The notes beneath the pieces are model-generated. The model saw nothing but the letters and a program-made list of their open reading frames with translations, had not been told where the DNA came from and searched no databases. 64,000 bases of DNA. It comes from Gracilaria domingensis (lineage: Eukaryota > Rhodophyta > Florideophyceae > Gracilariales > Gracilariaceae). Where the stretch lies: the NCBI GenBank assembly GCA_022539475.1, contig VCMS01000001.1:558001-622000 (forward strand). Direction: 5' to 3'. Positions within the stretch are counted from its first letter, which is position 1. Every line of letters starts with the position of its first letter. The translations under genes and the position numbers were made by a program. Below are positions 38,733 to 48,385 of the stretch, piece after piece.

Positions 38733-39173
38733 ATGTCTTCAAAACCCCAAGCGCCGCTGACAGCACATCTCCGAAAGCGTTTCCGCCCAACATCTGAAGT
38801 ATGTGAAGAACCAAAACGCGTGAAACCTAAAGTAGAATCGCACCCTCTGTTTATGGACAATGACCTGTATGAGTGGGTGAAGATAACTCCAGAAATAGCC
38901 CAAGATATTCAGCTTTCTGATCCTCCTGAAATACCTATCGATGGCGATGATGGTAATCTGGAAACGCATAATGTTTCTGAGAACGAAAAACGACTATGTC
39001 ATGTACTAGAAAAGATTGTCGCTAAGCATGAGAGCGAGAATCGCTTCTTGGCTATGACTGCTAAACTGGCGATTCGATTTGTTAACACTGGAAGGACAGA
39101 TATCATAAATCCTGGACTTTGGCTTCATATCAGAGAAATGGAAGAAGAGTTACAAGTCGGGACAGAATACTAA
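38733..39173 (+). CDS. small hypothetical, possibly nuclear protein
   Basis: 146 residues from the ATG at 38733 (the frame also opens upstream through GTG only). The N-terminus has a bipartite basic pattern (HLRKRFRPTSEVCEEPKRVKPK) that could be a nuclear localisation signal. The middle is acidic and probably disordered (SDPPEIPIDGDDGN). The C-terminal 60 residues are predicted helical (NEKRLCHVLEKIVAKHESENRF, WLHIREMEEELQ). Composition and absence of low complexity suggest a real gene, but no family is recognised. Confidence 0.55.
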   Translation: MSSKPQAPLTAHLRKRFRPTSEVCEEPKRVKPKVESHPLFMDNDLYEWVKITPEIAQDIQLSDPPEIPIDGDDGNLETHNVSENEKRLCHVLEKIVAKHESENRFLAMTAKLAIRFVNTGRTDIINPGLWLHIREMEEELQVGTEY

Positions 39174-39398
39174 GTCGACCTTCCTGTACCAGTGACATAT
39201 AACTGGGCTCAGCAAGTCCCATCAAACTTGGTATATTCTCCAAGACTTGATATCCAACTACGAATATTCCCATTCAAAAGGAAGACTTAATTGTATCCAG
39301 TTGACGCCCATTGGCTATCCTATGGATTTGAATCATGTAACAGAGAGAGACAGGGAGAGAGAGATTTGTAACAAACATGTTAGATGCTACATTGTGCT

Positions 39399-40233
39399 TC
39401 ATAGGTCGTTCATGAAACTTACAATTTGCTGCAACGCTTGACGCAAATCGCGAATCCGTTTTCGATTCGCGTCAAAATCCCCCTCGCCGAGACGGGAAGC
39501 ACTTCGATACTCGACAATTGGGCTATCGGGCTGGAAGAAAAACTCAACGTCATCCACAAAACCCATCAGTTTCGATTCAAATTCGGCGTAAACTAGAGAA
39601 GAACGTCACATCGTTTTCCGTGTAAAACTGTTGTTAGACCAATTGCTTCGGTGATCTCAAAAGCTCTGTAGACTTACTGTAGTGACCTTTACCAGCTTCA
39701 GTGGTCGCTTCCTTACTGGTAATTATTGTCGTTTGAGGGTATTCTTCTACAACCTTCGTAACTTCATTGATGGCCTCCTGCATAGACTTGTTCTTTTCCT
39801 TGCTACCAGCGTTATATGTCCAAGACGGTACATAATGACTGTCGTACTACCACAGAGAGCATGACAAAATACGGAATTAAAGAGTTAGAACCGGATTCAT
39901 GGCTTGATGCTCTTGTTCTCCACTTACTGGATCCTCCATTGAAGAAATACAATTGGGAGACGCCGGACAACCCTGAAGATAACGACCATACTGTAGGCCA
40001 ATGTTCTGTGGGCGGTTTCCTCGGAAGTGAAAGATGGCAGCACGGGCATCGGTCGGCACATTAAACATGGAAGATAGAGCAACAGCTCCGCCGATGACAA
40101 AAATTTTGAGCTTGGTATGCATTTCGTTTCCTCCAAGCATCTTAGGCGACATTGATGTACACACTGACTTTCGCATCGTGCATGGTTGAACAAATGAGGA
40201 TGCTAGTGAGGTCGACGATTGTATGAATGCCAT
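39399..40233 (-). CDS. DUF1499 protein, probable thylakoid-lumen protein (three exons)
   Basis: Exons 40233-39928, 39846-39678 and 39592-39399, with introns of 81 nt (GTAAGT ... GTGGTAG) and 85 nt (GTAAGT ... TTCTCTAG). The spliced product is 222 residues. The leader is bipartite: a Ser/Thr/Lys-rich transit region, then a lumen-targeting segment (TKLKIFVIGGAVALSSMF) ending in an A-x-A site (DARAA). The DUF1499 domain is then complete: LQGCPASPNCISSMEDP-YDSHYVPSWTYN, EAINEVTKVVEEYPQTTIIT, IYAEFESKLMGFVDDVEFFF and EYRSASRLGEGDFDANRKRIRDLR. Both junctions fall exactly inside conserved blocks, which supports the model. The biochemical role of DUF1499 is not established. A further GTAAGT just before the stop could mark an additional 3' exon. 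Confidence 0.9.
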
Positions 40234-41080
40234 CTCTGTTGTTCAAGTGAGCCTTAACTTGTAGTCGCTACTAGTCGTGGCCTGCCCGGTTAATCCCAGT
40301 GAGACTTTGTTTTCAGCTCTGTCGAAACGAACTTATTATGCGAATGCAAGTCACCGAGGATAGAAGCGAAACGGTCCATACACAAGCTAAATGTACCAAA
40401 GATACCATACAATTCGATGAATTTGATTCAACTGCAGGCGGCTGAGCTCAAAAAATGAGATTTCCTGATCTCAGCAGAACCACTAAGCAGGAGCATGCTC
40501 CTGAACGTCCGATTGATCGTTCGCGCTTCTCTGCGAAACATCACCGAACCCTGTAGCATTGATACCACCATGTGACCGAAAGGTGAAACTGTTTCGGTTT
40601 TCTTAGAAGGGCAATTCTGTTCTGCTGAGGCTAGAGAGATTATGATGTAGAACGTATGAGCTTCGTACCAAAGGGTACTACGAAGGTATAGTGTTTTAAT
40701 CTCGGTAGTACGAAGTGCGTGGTCCTTTCCCTCTGTGACGATCTCTAAAGGTCGGATGAAGAGGGACATGGTTGAAGGAAGGCATCGATCGTGGGTAGCG
40801 AAGCATTCACGGTCGAACACCCCTTAGGGACTGAATCCTTTCTTCTTGCAGATGTACAATAGCCAAGTGATTGTAGCACAGGTGTTGGCAACTGTGCTAC
40901 AATGGCTGCGGTAGTGGTATTGCAGGTCTTGGGGTTCTTAACAAACCCTGGCGTGAGAGGAAATGACGCACTGGTATCGTAAAAAGCGCAACCCTGAGTA
41001 AGTCTTTAACAGGGCAATCTGGTAGCCGCAGTACCCATATGCCGGGCATTGTCACAATGCTATGGGTTTGACTATACGTT
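40234..41080. other. intergenic with a hairpin
   Basis: About 850 nt without a supported gene. An ORF on the minus strand (40428-40820) has no family features. Contains a dyad CTTCGTA/TACGAAG at 40661-40685 and a 12-bp-arm hairpin at 40870-40903. Confidence 0.45.
40870..40903. repeat. hairpin downstream of the YqeY gene
   Basis: ATTGTAGCACAG (40870-40881) pairs perfectly with CTGTGCTACAAT (40892-40903) across a 10-nt loop. Beyond a short interruption AGCC and GGCT can extend the stem. Lies about 180 nt beyond the YqeY stop codon. Confidence 0.8.
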
Positions 41081-41718
41081 CTATGGTGTTAGTAGTTCTT
41101 GAACAACTTCTTTCGCCATAGTGCCATCCACCTCTTGTCTATGTTCACGCATAATCACCCTGCAATATGAGCCGGGAAATGTCGATGTTAGCATATAAAG
41201 GATCAGATTGTACGGAAGTCAGCAACTTACCCCATTACTTTACCAATATCGCCCGGTTTTGCGGCGCCAACTTTGAGCATGGCATCCTTCGCCCACAAAA
41301 CAGTTTGTTCCCTGCTAGCTAAAGTTGGCAACCACTGTTCAATAACTTCTAGCTCTGCTTTTTCATCATCGGCCATATCGTCTCGACCACCTTTTCTAAA
41401 CATTTCGATGCTCTCCTTTCTCATTTTCGCAAGTTTTCTTAGCTGCTCTATCGCAACTTTATCGGGAAGGGAATCGCCTGCGCCCTCCTGTTTTGATGCC
41501 GTCAGAAAGGCCGCTCGGATTCCACGCAAAGCTTTTAGGGCCGCTGCATCTTTCTTTTTCATTGCTTCCTTCAGCTTCTGACTAACTTCCTGTTCAATTG
41601 ATGCCCTAGGAATCATCTTGGAAAGTCGAACTGTGCGGCGAGGGGATTGACAGACATCAGGAATCAGTCGCCGTTGGCCCATATACGATGACGAATGAGC
41701 TGAAGATATAAATGCCAT
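41081..41718 (-). CDS. yqeY: YqeY/GatB-related tail-domain protein, organelle-targeted (two exons)
   Basis: YqeY proteins share the tRNA-binding tail fold of GatB/GatE amidotransferase subunits; their precise role is unsettled. Exon 1 is 41718-41231, exon 2 is 41159-41081, with a 71-nt intron (GG|GTAAGT ... TTGCAG). Product 188 residues. The first about 45 residues are a Ser/Arg-rich leader (MAFISSAHSSSYMGQRRLI), suggesting plastid or mitochondrion. Domain blocks: SQKLKEAMKKKDAAALKALRGIRAAF, RESIEMFRKGGRDDMADDEKAELEVIEQWLP, KPGDIGKVMG. The spliced exon supplies the expected C-terminus VIMREHRQEVDGTMAKEVVQELL. The unspliced ORF would stop just at the splice site. Confidence 0.92.
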
Positions 41719-42287
41719 AATATCAATGATTCGGGTTCCCAGCAATCACCTTCCCGAGTGCTTCAGTATGCTTAGTAGAGCAGGTGACAAATTTCGTGCG
41801 CTTCACCGCAAAGAGAAAAATCTCGTTCAAAGGGCACTTAAGCTGCTTCGATAGAATAAATTTCGTTATCTGTCCCACGTTGACTCTCCACCAGTAGAAG
41901 CCTTTTCTAGCGTTTAGCTAGTTGTGTGGAGGAGAAATGGAATCGCTTCCCACGAGTATTTCTGACTGGGCTTTCGATTGACCACCTTATCGGATTTCAG
42001 CTTTATGAAGTTCAGAGTGATTCTGCTACACGTACTTCAAAAGTATTGGTACTGGCCTGACTGTAGCCGGTGTTGTCAGGTCAGCGAGCTTGCTCGAGAA
42101 TCTCGAGTCGAGATCATGCCGACGATACCAATTTGGTACTACCAAGGTGGTGCGAAGGCTCTAGCCTACGGTACGAAATGCCCTGTACACGTACAACTGC
42201 AGAAGGGGGATTTATTGCAAAGCGGAGCAGGTAAATTGGATCACAGAACAGCGCAGAAGCGAAAGTCGCCCAGAAGGAGGTTCTCGC

Positions 42288-42560
42288 ATGCAGGTTCTCC
42301 TTCATGCATGCGGCATACGATATGTACCGCAGTCTGTGAAGAAAAGCGCGGAACACTTTGTTCTACGGTGCCCTTTGACGAACGCATCCCGGAGACACAC
42401 GACCCCTGTTTTAGCTAAACAACGCGATTTAGATTTGCAAACCTTGATCAGAGAACACCCTCATCAGTTCTTAGCCTTCTTAGCGAGAGAAAACTATCTG
42501 TAGATAGTTTTACTTTGGTCCTGTAATTGAGGACTACTGTCCTCGTTGAAGAAGAAGAAG
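42288..42560 (+). mobile_element. degenerate non-LTR retrotransposon 3' fragment
   Basis: The 71-codon open frame at 42288-42503 encodes SAEHFVLRCPLTNASRRH..., which has the spacing of the Cys/His motif found at the C-terminus of LINE reverse-transcriptase ORFs (H..L.CP....RR), followed by DLQTLIREHPHQFLAFLARENYL as in such tails (a leucine-rich helix just before the stop). Immediately downstream, 42519-42560 has GTCCTGTAATTGAGGACTA then a GAAGAAGAAG run, a sequence shared with the repeat at 13559-13600. No reverse transcriptase core remains, so this is a 5'-truncated relic. Confidence 0.5.
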
Positions 42561-43055
42561 TACCGCAGTCTGCCATCGCCATCTCCGCTCTCGCTTTAGT
42601 ATCTTTAGATGCCCACCCTCCCATCCGGGCAGCAGTCCAGTTCAGGGGAAATGACTGTGTGGGGGCTTTCAGGTGTCAGCCATACGGAACACAGAGGTTC
42701 CTTTGCTTAACGCCTGTCTCACCGAAGAATAAAGACCTCTGTCGCCGTCGTAAGCAGTCGCGGTAAAGATTTATTTGAGCTAGGTCTCGATCATGCTACG
42801 CCGTTTGCCGTGCATGGCTGTGCTGACCGCATAGTCCAAGCAGACTCGGACCCGCGTCTCCATGCTACATATGAATGAAATCATCAACGGCAACATTGCT
42901 CCGCTTAAACGATATTCAACTCTTTCCAAATCGTTGGTACTCTAACACTGGACCTTGATTCCGCAAACAAGTGGGAGTGACCCAACTTCTATTGCATTGT
43001 CTGAACAAAACAACACAGCATTTCTTTGTTTTGCGTGCACGTTACCATGTAGTGT

Positions 43056-43234
43056 ATTCATGAATCACGATCAGGGGTGAGACGCAATCGATTGCTTGTG
43101 CAATCTATTACGATTGCACCTCACAATCACTGATTGTGCCGCGATAGTATATTACAATCTCGATGGCAGAGAACTCTAGCAATCACCGTCGCGATTGCTA
43201 CGATTCATGCAATCACAACCATGTGGCATGAATC
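43056..43234. repeat. array of CAATC/GATTG dyads
   Basis: Successive inverted repeats: ATTCATGAAT (43056-43065); GCAATCGATTGC (43084-43095); GTGCAATC..GATTGCAC (43098-43119); CACAATCA.TGATTGTG (43122-43138); TAGCAATC..GATTGCTA (43177-43200); GATTCATGC..GCATGAATC (43202-43234). Most share the CAATC half-site. Function unknown. Confidence 0.75.
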
Positions 43235-44362
43235 TTATCAACTCGTAGATTTTGGGATGTGCACAATACTACAACGTTTCTAGTCGTTCTTGCCCAAGCA
43301 AGAGAAGCAGTTGTGACAACAAGATCCTGGCGCTTCTGTTGAAGTTGTTTTTCGCTGCTAGTTCTTCCCCATGCGGTTCGTGGCGATGGAACTTATTTCT
43401 GCCGTTCGTTCATATCAAAAACAGAAACTTGTTGCTGCACCCTGTCTCAAGGTATACCTCACTATTACGCTGTACATAGAATATGCTGGACTGACATGAA
43501 ACGAAAGCGGCAGAAACTATGAAAGGCGTCTAGTCGCTCCAAAAGCAAATACATTTCAAAGGATACTACTACCGTTGGTGCCGACGGCACCATGGTACTG
43601 TACCTTTGGTACCAACGAACCTGGATGGCGAACCTTCGTGGTACAAAGTTTGTACCGTGCCCGCGCGCATGTGCAAAATCCGAACTTCGACCAAACGTTT
43701 CAGAAAAACCTCCGTCAGAATATCTAAATGGCATTCACTCGTGCTTGCTTCTGTTGGCAACGGTGCTGAGATGATCTCAGTAAGATCTATCTTTGGTACC
43801 CAGGGCCCGTTTCCCCACCGCGCGGTTTAGCTTTCTTCCACTGGTCGAAACTTCGGTACCTGGCGCACGACATATTTCCTTCACGTAAATGTTCTTCGCA
43901 TTCTTGGAGAACCTTTCAACCTTCTTCTAAGGGTGGGAGCCCGTGTCAAAGTCATTCGAGATTTGAGCGCTAGGCACTCGGGCATAAAAACCTGAGGTTT
44001 TGCCTTTCCATATTGTTGTTCAGACCGTCTGAATCAGGCGTCAAGCTCTGGGTTTGATCGCAGTCTTTTTTCCTACTTTTACATCCGCGATTAATCACTG
44101 CTCGTGGGATACTGTGCATTAACCATACTCAAAGAGGTCCTTCAGTCTTAAGTGTACTAGGAGCCGAAAGTGTTATAAGGATTTTCTCAGGGTTCCACTT
44201 GAGTCGAACACGAAGAAAACAACCTCAATTGTGACTGTGTTCCGGGGTGCTGCACAACAGGCTAACCAATTGACCGAATTTTGGCCGCCTCATACAACTT
44301 GAGTGAAGGTATAGCCTTACCTACCGTATCTGGCGCGTGTAGAAGGATTGAACCTCACCTCT

Positions 44363-44995
44363 ATGCGAAGCAGTTTGTTTACAAAATACAAGAGTTTGGC
44401 CTACCCTCTGAAATGTCAATTTCGTCGTTTTACATCTGAGTTCGGTAACGCTTCAAGTTTAGTTCAAGCACCAACGAGCACCATGGGGTTGTCTTGGAGT
44501 AGTACAAAGAATGAAGGGACTGATCTTAGCACGCCCGAATGGACTTCAATAGACTCAAAACCGGTTGACAAGCTTTATGAGCCGATTGCAATATCGACGA
44601 GATTGCCTACAAAAACGATCTCAAGAATACGCTCTCAAAGAAAGATGTACACATGGAACGTAGAATTTGAAGTGGATGTCGCATATCTTCAGCGCCGATT
44701 CAGACTGTGCACCGTCCCAACTAGCCTCTCCGATGGCGTGGAAAGAATACTTGTTACGCCACACATGATGCGTGCAATGACTGAAGATAATAACGTGGGT
44801 ATCGACGAAATGTGTAATATATGTGCTCTTCACATCATCCTTAAGGGAGATGATGAACCGGAAATCAACATTTGTCTAGTTGTTGACGTTTCTCGCGATG
44901 GGGATAGGGATAAGGAATCTGAAGCGATGTGTAACTTAACAAGACGAATTTATGGCTACACCAATCAAGAACCTCAAGACCACGTGATGCGATAA
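44363..44995 (+). CDS. hypothetical protein, possibly organelle-targeted
   Basis: 210 residues from the ATG at 44363. The N-terminal 40 residues are basic, hydroxylated and lack acids (MRSSLFTKYKSLAYPLKCQF RRF), resembling a mitochondrial or plastid presequence. The rest has mixed secondary-structure character with strand-like MYTWNVEFEVDVAYLQRRF and a motif CNICALHIILKGDDEPEINI. No family recognised. Ends 45 nt before the convergent DWARF27-like gene. Confidence 0.6.
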   Translation: MRSSLFTKYKSLAYPLKCQFRRFTSEFGNASSLVQAPTSTMGLSWSSTKNEGTDLSTPEWTSIDSKPVDKLYEPIAISTRLPTKTISRIRSQRKMYTWNVEFEVDVAYLQRRFRLCTVPTSLSDGVERILVTPHMMRAMTEDNNVGIDEMCNICALHIILKGDDEPEINICLVVDVSRDGDRDKESEAMCNLTRRIYGYTNQEPQDHVMR

Positions 44996-45040
44996 AGTGC
45001 AACAGCGCAATCTCAAAGAAAACGAAAAGGCATCGTCCAA

Positions 45041-45784
45041 CTAGGACTCTTTGGAGACGTAACACGTCGGATCACCGCGAAGCCGAACTGAGGGTGACAT
45101 CTTGCAATTTTCCAAGCAGTCACCCGTAACTGCCGGGTCTTCATCGATTGGTAACGGCTGAATCCCATACGTCATCTGGCAACTCATGTCTTCATAGTTT
45201 GGGGTCATCCTAACCGGCAATCCTAGAACGTCTGTGAAATACCGTTGCGTAGGTTGCTGGCACATGTTCACGCAGAGTCCCTTACATCCACTTTCCTCCA
45301 GAAACCGACATTTTTCAATGTAAACACCATACCCACCTTCCTCGGGTCGATTTGTGTAACAATCACCGACAAGCCATTGAAAGAAAATTGGCGTGACTGT
45401 CGCATTAAGGCCAGGCTTGTCGGAGAAGTGCTTGCGGAAAGCTGTTGGTCCATGAGGGGCTTGGAACAGTGTATCGAGTGTGTTACGAACCACCCTTTGT
45501 TGTTCTTGTGGTCCTTTTCTTGCCAGAAGCATACGACACTCCTCGATGAGGCCATCATACCCAGAACGCCGTGACTTCCATCCAATTTGCGGCTGCATTA
45601 TTGATCGAAACATCGATATGCAAAACTGCCCGAACGCATTGTCGCGTACTCTTGTAGATTGCTCGACGGCCACATCTGGTTGGTTCGTGCTGGTCAACTT
45701 GGCAAGAGGACTGTGTCGCCTAGCACGACGAAGACGCGAATGGAAAATTGTCGGCACGGTGACGAAACCTGGGATTGTGGTCAT
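45041..45784 (-). CDS. DWARF27-like beta-carotene isomerase (DUF4033)
   Basis: Iron-containing plastid enzyme family; plant D27 isomerises all-trans to 9-cis beta-carotene as the first step to carlactone and strigolactones. 247 residues from the ATG at 45784; the first about 45 residues (MTTIPGFVTVPTIFHSRLRR) look like a transit peptide. The longer open frame to 45928 has no ATG. Family blocks are clear: TVTPIFFQWLVGDCYTNRP, VYIEKCRFLEESGCKGLCVNMCQQPTQRYF, VLGLPVRMTPNYEDMSCQM, and the terminal Cys-rich CLENCKMSPS. The cysteines expected to bind iron are present. Substrate in a red alga is unknown; algal homologues exist without strigolactone signalling, so a carotenoid-isomerase role is the safe call. 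Confidence 0.92.
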   Translation of the reverse strand: MTTIPGFVTVPTIFHSRLRRARRHSPLAKLTSTNQPDVAVEQSTRVRDNAFGQFCISMFRSIMQPQIGWKSRRSGYDGLIEECRMLLARKGPQEQQRVVRNTLDTLFQAPHGPTAFRKHFSDKPGLNATVTPIFFQWLVGDCYTNRPEEGGYGVYIEKCRFLEESGCKGLCVNMCQQPTQRYFTDVLGLPVRMTPNYEDMSCQMTYGIQPLPIDEDPAVTGDCLENCKMSPSVRLRGDPTCYVSKES

Positions 45785-46533
45785 TGATTCAATGGGTGGT
45801 AGAACAAGTTGATGGCACGCTTTCAGTTTGCGGAAGTGAGGACAGCGAGCTTGGCTGGAGAGATAGAGCCGAAGTCTGTGCGCAACAGGGGTAGTGAATC
45901 CCCAGAAGCTTCGTTTTCCTGCTTTCAACTGATTGAATTGTCAACTGTTTACCACGGGTATAAGGATATTCAAGAGTAGAAGCACTTGCGAAAGCTGTGA
46001 TAAGATCTTCTAACAATTGGCATCCGAGGTGGTGCTTTTAACTTGCCGCTCCGTTTCCGGGCTATTAGTCATCGAATCGCCACAGTCAATCCCCGAAACA
46101 TGACATCCCGTATCCAACCGGTTCGCGGACAAAGAGCAGAGTTGTGGGAACGAGAACAACCGTAGACAGCCCAGAGCTGAAGTAGATACATCCAGTGGAC
46201 GCTCGACATTTGGGAAATTTTCATTGGCCTATGCTCCAACCTTTCCTCCCGCAAGAGCAAATGCAAGTGCAAGTCATTAAGTGCTCTCCGCCGAAGATCT
46301 CAAGTTGATCGATGGTCTCCTGGAATGGTGAACACGTTGCCGCTGTCGAACATGAAACGGTGAGAATTACCGTTGTCTCTTTGAGCTCCTACGATATGCC
46401 GATGGGCCTGGAATTGTTCTTTGATGATCCCACAATCTGGATCGAAGTCCGTATGGGTTTGATTTTGTTGCAGTAAAAAGCGTCTGGTACCTAGAGTAGT
46501 CCCTTTCCCCTTCACAGGGCACCGGGGAGAAGT
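45785..46533. other. divergent intergenic (D27-like / alpha-beta hydrolase)
   Basis: About 750 bp. Contains the open but ATG-less upstream extension of the D27-like gene. No other gene or repeat recognised. Confidence 0.45.
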
Positions 46534-47631
46534 ATGCGAATCTCTGCTGAGCGGAGAAGCACAACCCCGTCAAACCTTCGGAAAAAATCCTCTGTCTACA
46601 AGAAAGAATGCGTTTTGCGCCACGCCTTCGTTCAGAGCCTGATTTCTTGCCCTTGGTGGTTCTCTAGAAGCATTGAGAGCCCTTTCTCTCCGAGATGTAC
46701 CCGAGATGTACCTCAAATGTCTTCACAACTAACTTCATTTACCTTTGATACGAAGGATGGTGCTAAAATAGCCTTAAGTACGCACAGTGTGGGCGAAAAC
46801 AAGCAAGCTGCACTCTTTCTTCATGACTTCATGACGGATAGTCGCCTCTTCCATCCTCTCTTTAATCAGGCAGAAACCCTTTCCGACTGCAAGTTGGTTG
46901 CCTGTGACCTGCGCGGATACGGAAAGTCAACTGATCCCACCGGGGCGTACTCACACATGGATGACATTGACGCAGTCCTCGACCACTTCCAAATCAAACA
47001 AGTTCATCTTGTTGGCGCGGGGATGGGCGGAATCATCGCGTTAGAATACGCTATTGCGCGACGACAAAGGACAACCAGCGTAGCTCTTTTTGGAAGCGGT
47101 CTGCCTGGACATCGTTGGAGCGCGAAGCACTTCATGGATGTCTCAGAAGCCCGTTTTGTTGGGCGAATGCGCTCTGTTGGAGCCAAATACGTCATTGGTA
47201 CCGAGTCTGCTCGTAATCCCGTGACGTGGAAGCAGTCGTTCATCACATTAAATGAAACTTGGTCAGCCCCGCTTCGAAGTGGAGACAAGCAAGTGGCAAA
47301 ACGTTTACTCTCAATGGCTAAGACTTACAGGGCGTTCCATTTCTTTATGTCTGATCCTGTCATCCCTCAGCTTTCGGATGCTGACCCACTACGTGAGAGA
47401 CTCGGAGAAATTCAGCTCCCAGTGCTGGTTGCTGTAGGGAAGAACGACACCCAAGATTTTCTGGATATCGCCAGAGAGATAGCTGCAGGTGTTGGAGCGG
47501 AACCTGTTTATATTGACGATTCTCGTCATTTTGTTCCATTGGAACAACCGGCTGTTATGGCCGAACTTCTAAAACAGTTCTGGTGGAAGGTCTGTGAGGA
47601 AAGGAAGCACGTGGGAACTGATGCAAAATGA
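46534..47631 (+). CDS. alpha/beta-hydrolase fold protein lacking the nucleophile serine
   Basis: 365 residues from ATG 46534. The fold proper starts at about residue 62 (an alternative ATG at 46717, MSSQLTSFTFDTKDG). The 61-residue extension is basic/Ser-rich and may target an organelle. Family blocks: oxyanion region LFLHDFMTDSRLFHPLF (an HD instead of the usual HG), CDLRGYGKSTDPTGAY, then the elbow LVGAGMGGIIALEYA, and the acid/base region VAVGKNDTQDF and DDSRHFVPLEQP. The canonical elbow GxSxG reads G-A-G-M-G; the codon at the Ser position is GGG. The Asp and His of the triad are present. As in NDRG proteins, loss of the Ser suggests a non-hydrolytic role or a lyase/binding function. Relatives by sequence are proline-iminopeptidase/haloperoxidase-like hydrolases. 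Confidence 0.85.
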   Translation: MRISAERRSTTPSNLRKKSSVYKKECVLRHAFVQSLISCPWWFSRSIESPFSPRCTRDVPQMSSQLTSFTFDTKDGAKIALSTHSVGENKQAALFLHDFMTDSRLFHPLFNQAETLSDCKLVACDLRGYGKSTDPTGAYSHMDDIDAVLDHFQIKQVHLVGAGMGGIIALEYAIARRQRTTSVALFGSGLPGHRWSAKHFMDVSEARFVGRMRSVGAKYVIGTESARNPVTWKQSFITLNETWSAPLRSGDKQVAKRLLSMAKTYRAFHFFMSDPVIPQLSDADPLRERLGEIQLPVLVAVGKNDTQDFLDIAREIAAGVGAEPVYIDDSRHFVPLEQPAVMAELLKQFWWKVCEERKHVGTDAK

Positions 47632-48385
47632 GCAGCTGGATGAGACAACTACACCACTACCCTTTTCTAGAGAAAGCTAGATGTGAAATTCTTCTGGGCC
47701 ATGCCACAGACTCAAAAGCGTCATTGGAAGCTCCAGCCTTCGCCGCGGCATTTGCCGGACTGAGGTGTAGTCTTAACTACGCTCTTGTTTAGACCCGAGG
47801 CTTGTTCAAACGCTGATGGCAGGCTGTTTGTGCGTAGTTTTGTATAGCATACTAAGCGCTGTGTCGTCTTCTCGAGATTTGAAGCAATAACCGCTAGCTA
47901 GAAGGTGATCCATTTTATGGTTTGCACTATACCCCTGGGGTAGGGTAACAGGTAACAGAAATCAAAAATCCTCAGGTTGGCATCGAAATCTTGCGTGGAA
48001 GAGGCAATCTGGCTACAGGCGCATGTTGTGGTTGCCTCACGTGCATTAAGAAAACTATGGAAGTCAAGTGCATGAGGCCTTCTACCAATACGCGCTCTTT
48101 GTTGGTCGCCACCTCTTGGATTGAAATTCGTCCTTGACCGTGTTCCAACTGACATCATACCTTGTCGAAAAAAAATAACGTGCTCAACAAGAATTGCTTG
48201 CCAAACTTTTCTGTGCTCACAAGACGTTGACGTTCTCAAGAGTGGTTCTATGGTATCTTAAGTTTGTGTCATGGTTCACGATACCTATGTCCCCATTGCT
48301 CTGACCTGTGTGTTTCCTAGTTCGAGTTTTTGAAGCACGCATACTTCTTGGTTTGTTTTCCCAAATGGTTCGCTGATTGGGCAAC
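47632..48385. other. intergenic, nothing recognised
   Basis: About 750 nt between two co-directional genes. Small ORFs on the minus strand lack features. Short runs TCTAGAGAAAGC and an A7 run (48171-48177) only. Confidence 0.45.

Larger units (their letters stand above)
41719..44362. other. 2.6-kb gene-poor, repeat-degenerate region
   Basis: Contains a remnant of a non-LTR retrotransposon C-terminus (42288-42503) and its presumptive 3' tail, a cluster of CAATC/GATTG dyads (43056-43234), and GTAC-rich words (42126-42175, 43590-43660, 43795). Other ORFs are short and featureless. Confidence 0.55.

Noticed and set aside
45041-47631. D27 plus hydrolase as a strigolactone synthesis/perception pair
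   Set aside because: The hydrolase lacks the catalytic Ser required for D14/KAI2 perception and shows no D14-specific motif; retained only as a low-interest proximity note.
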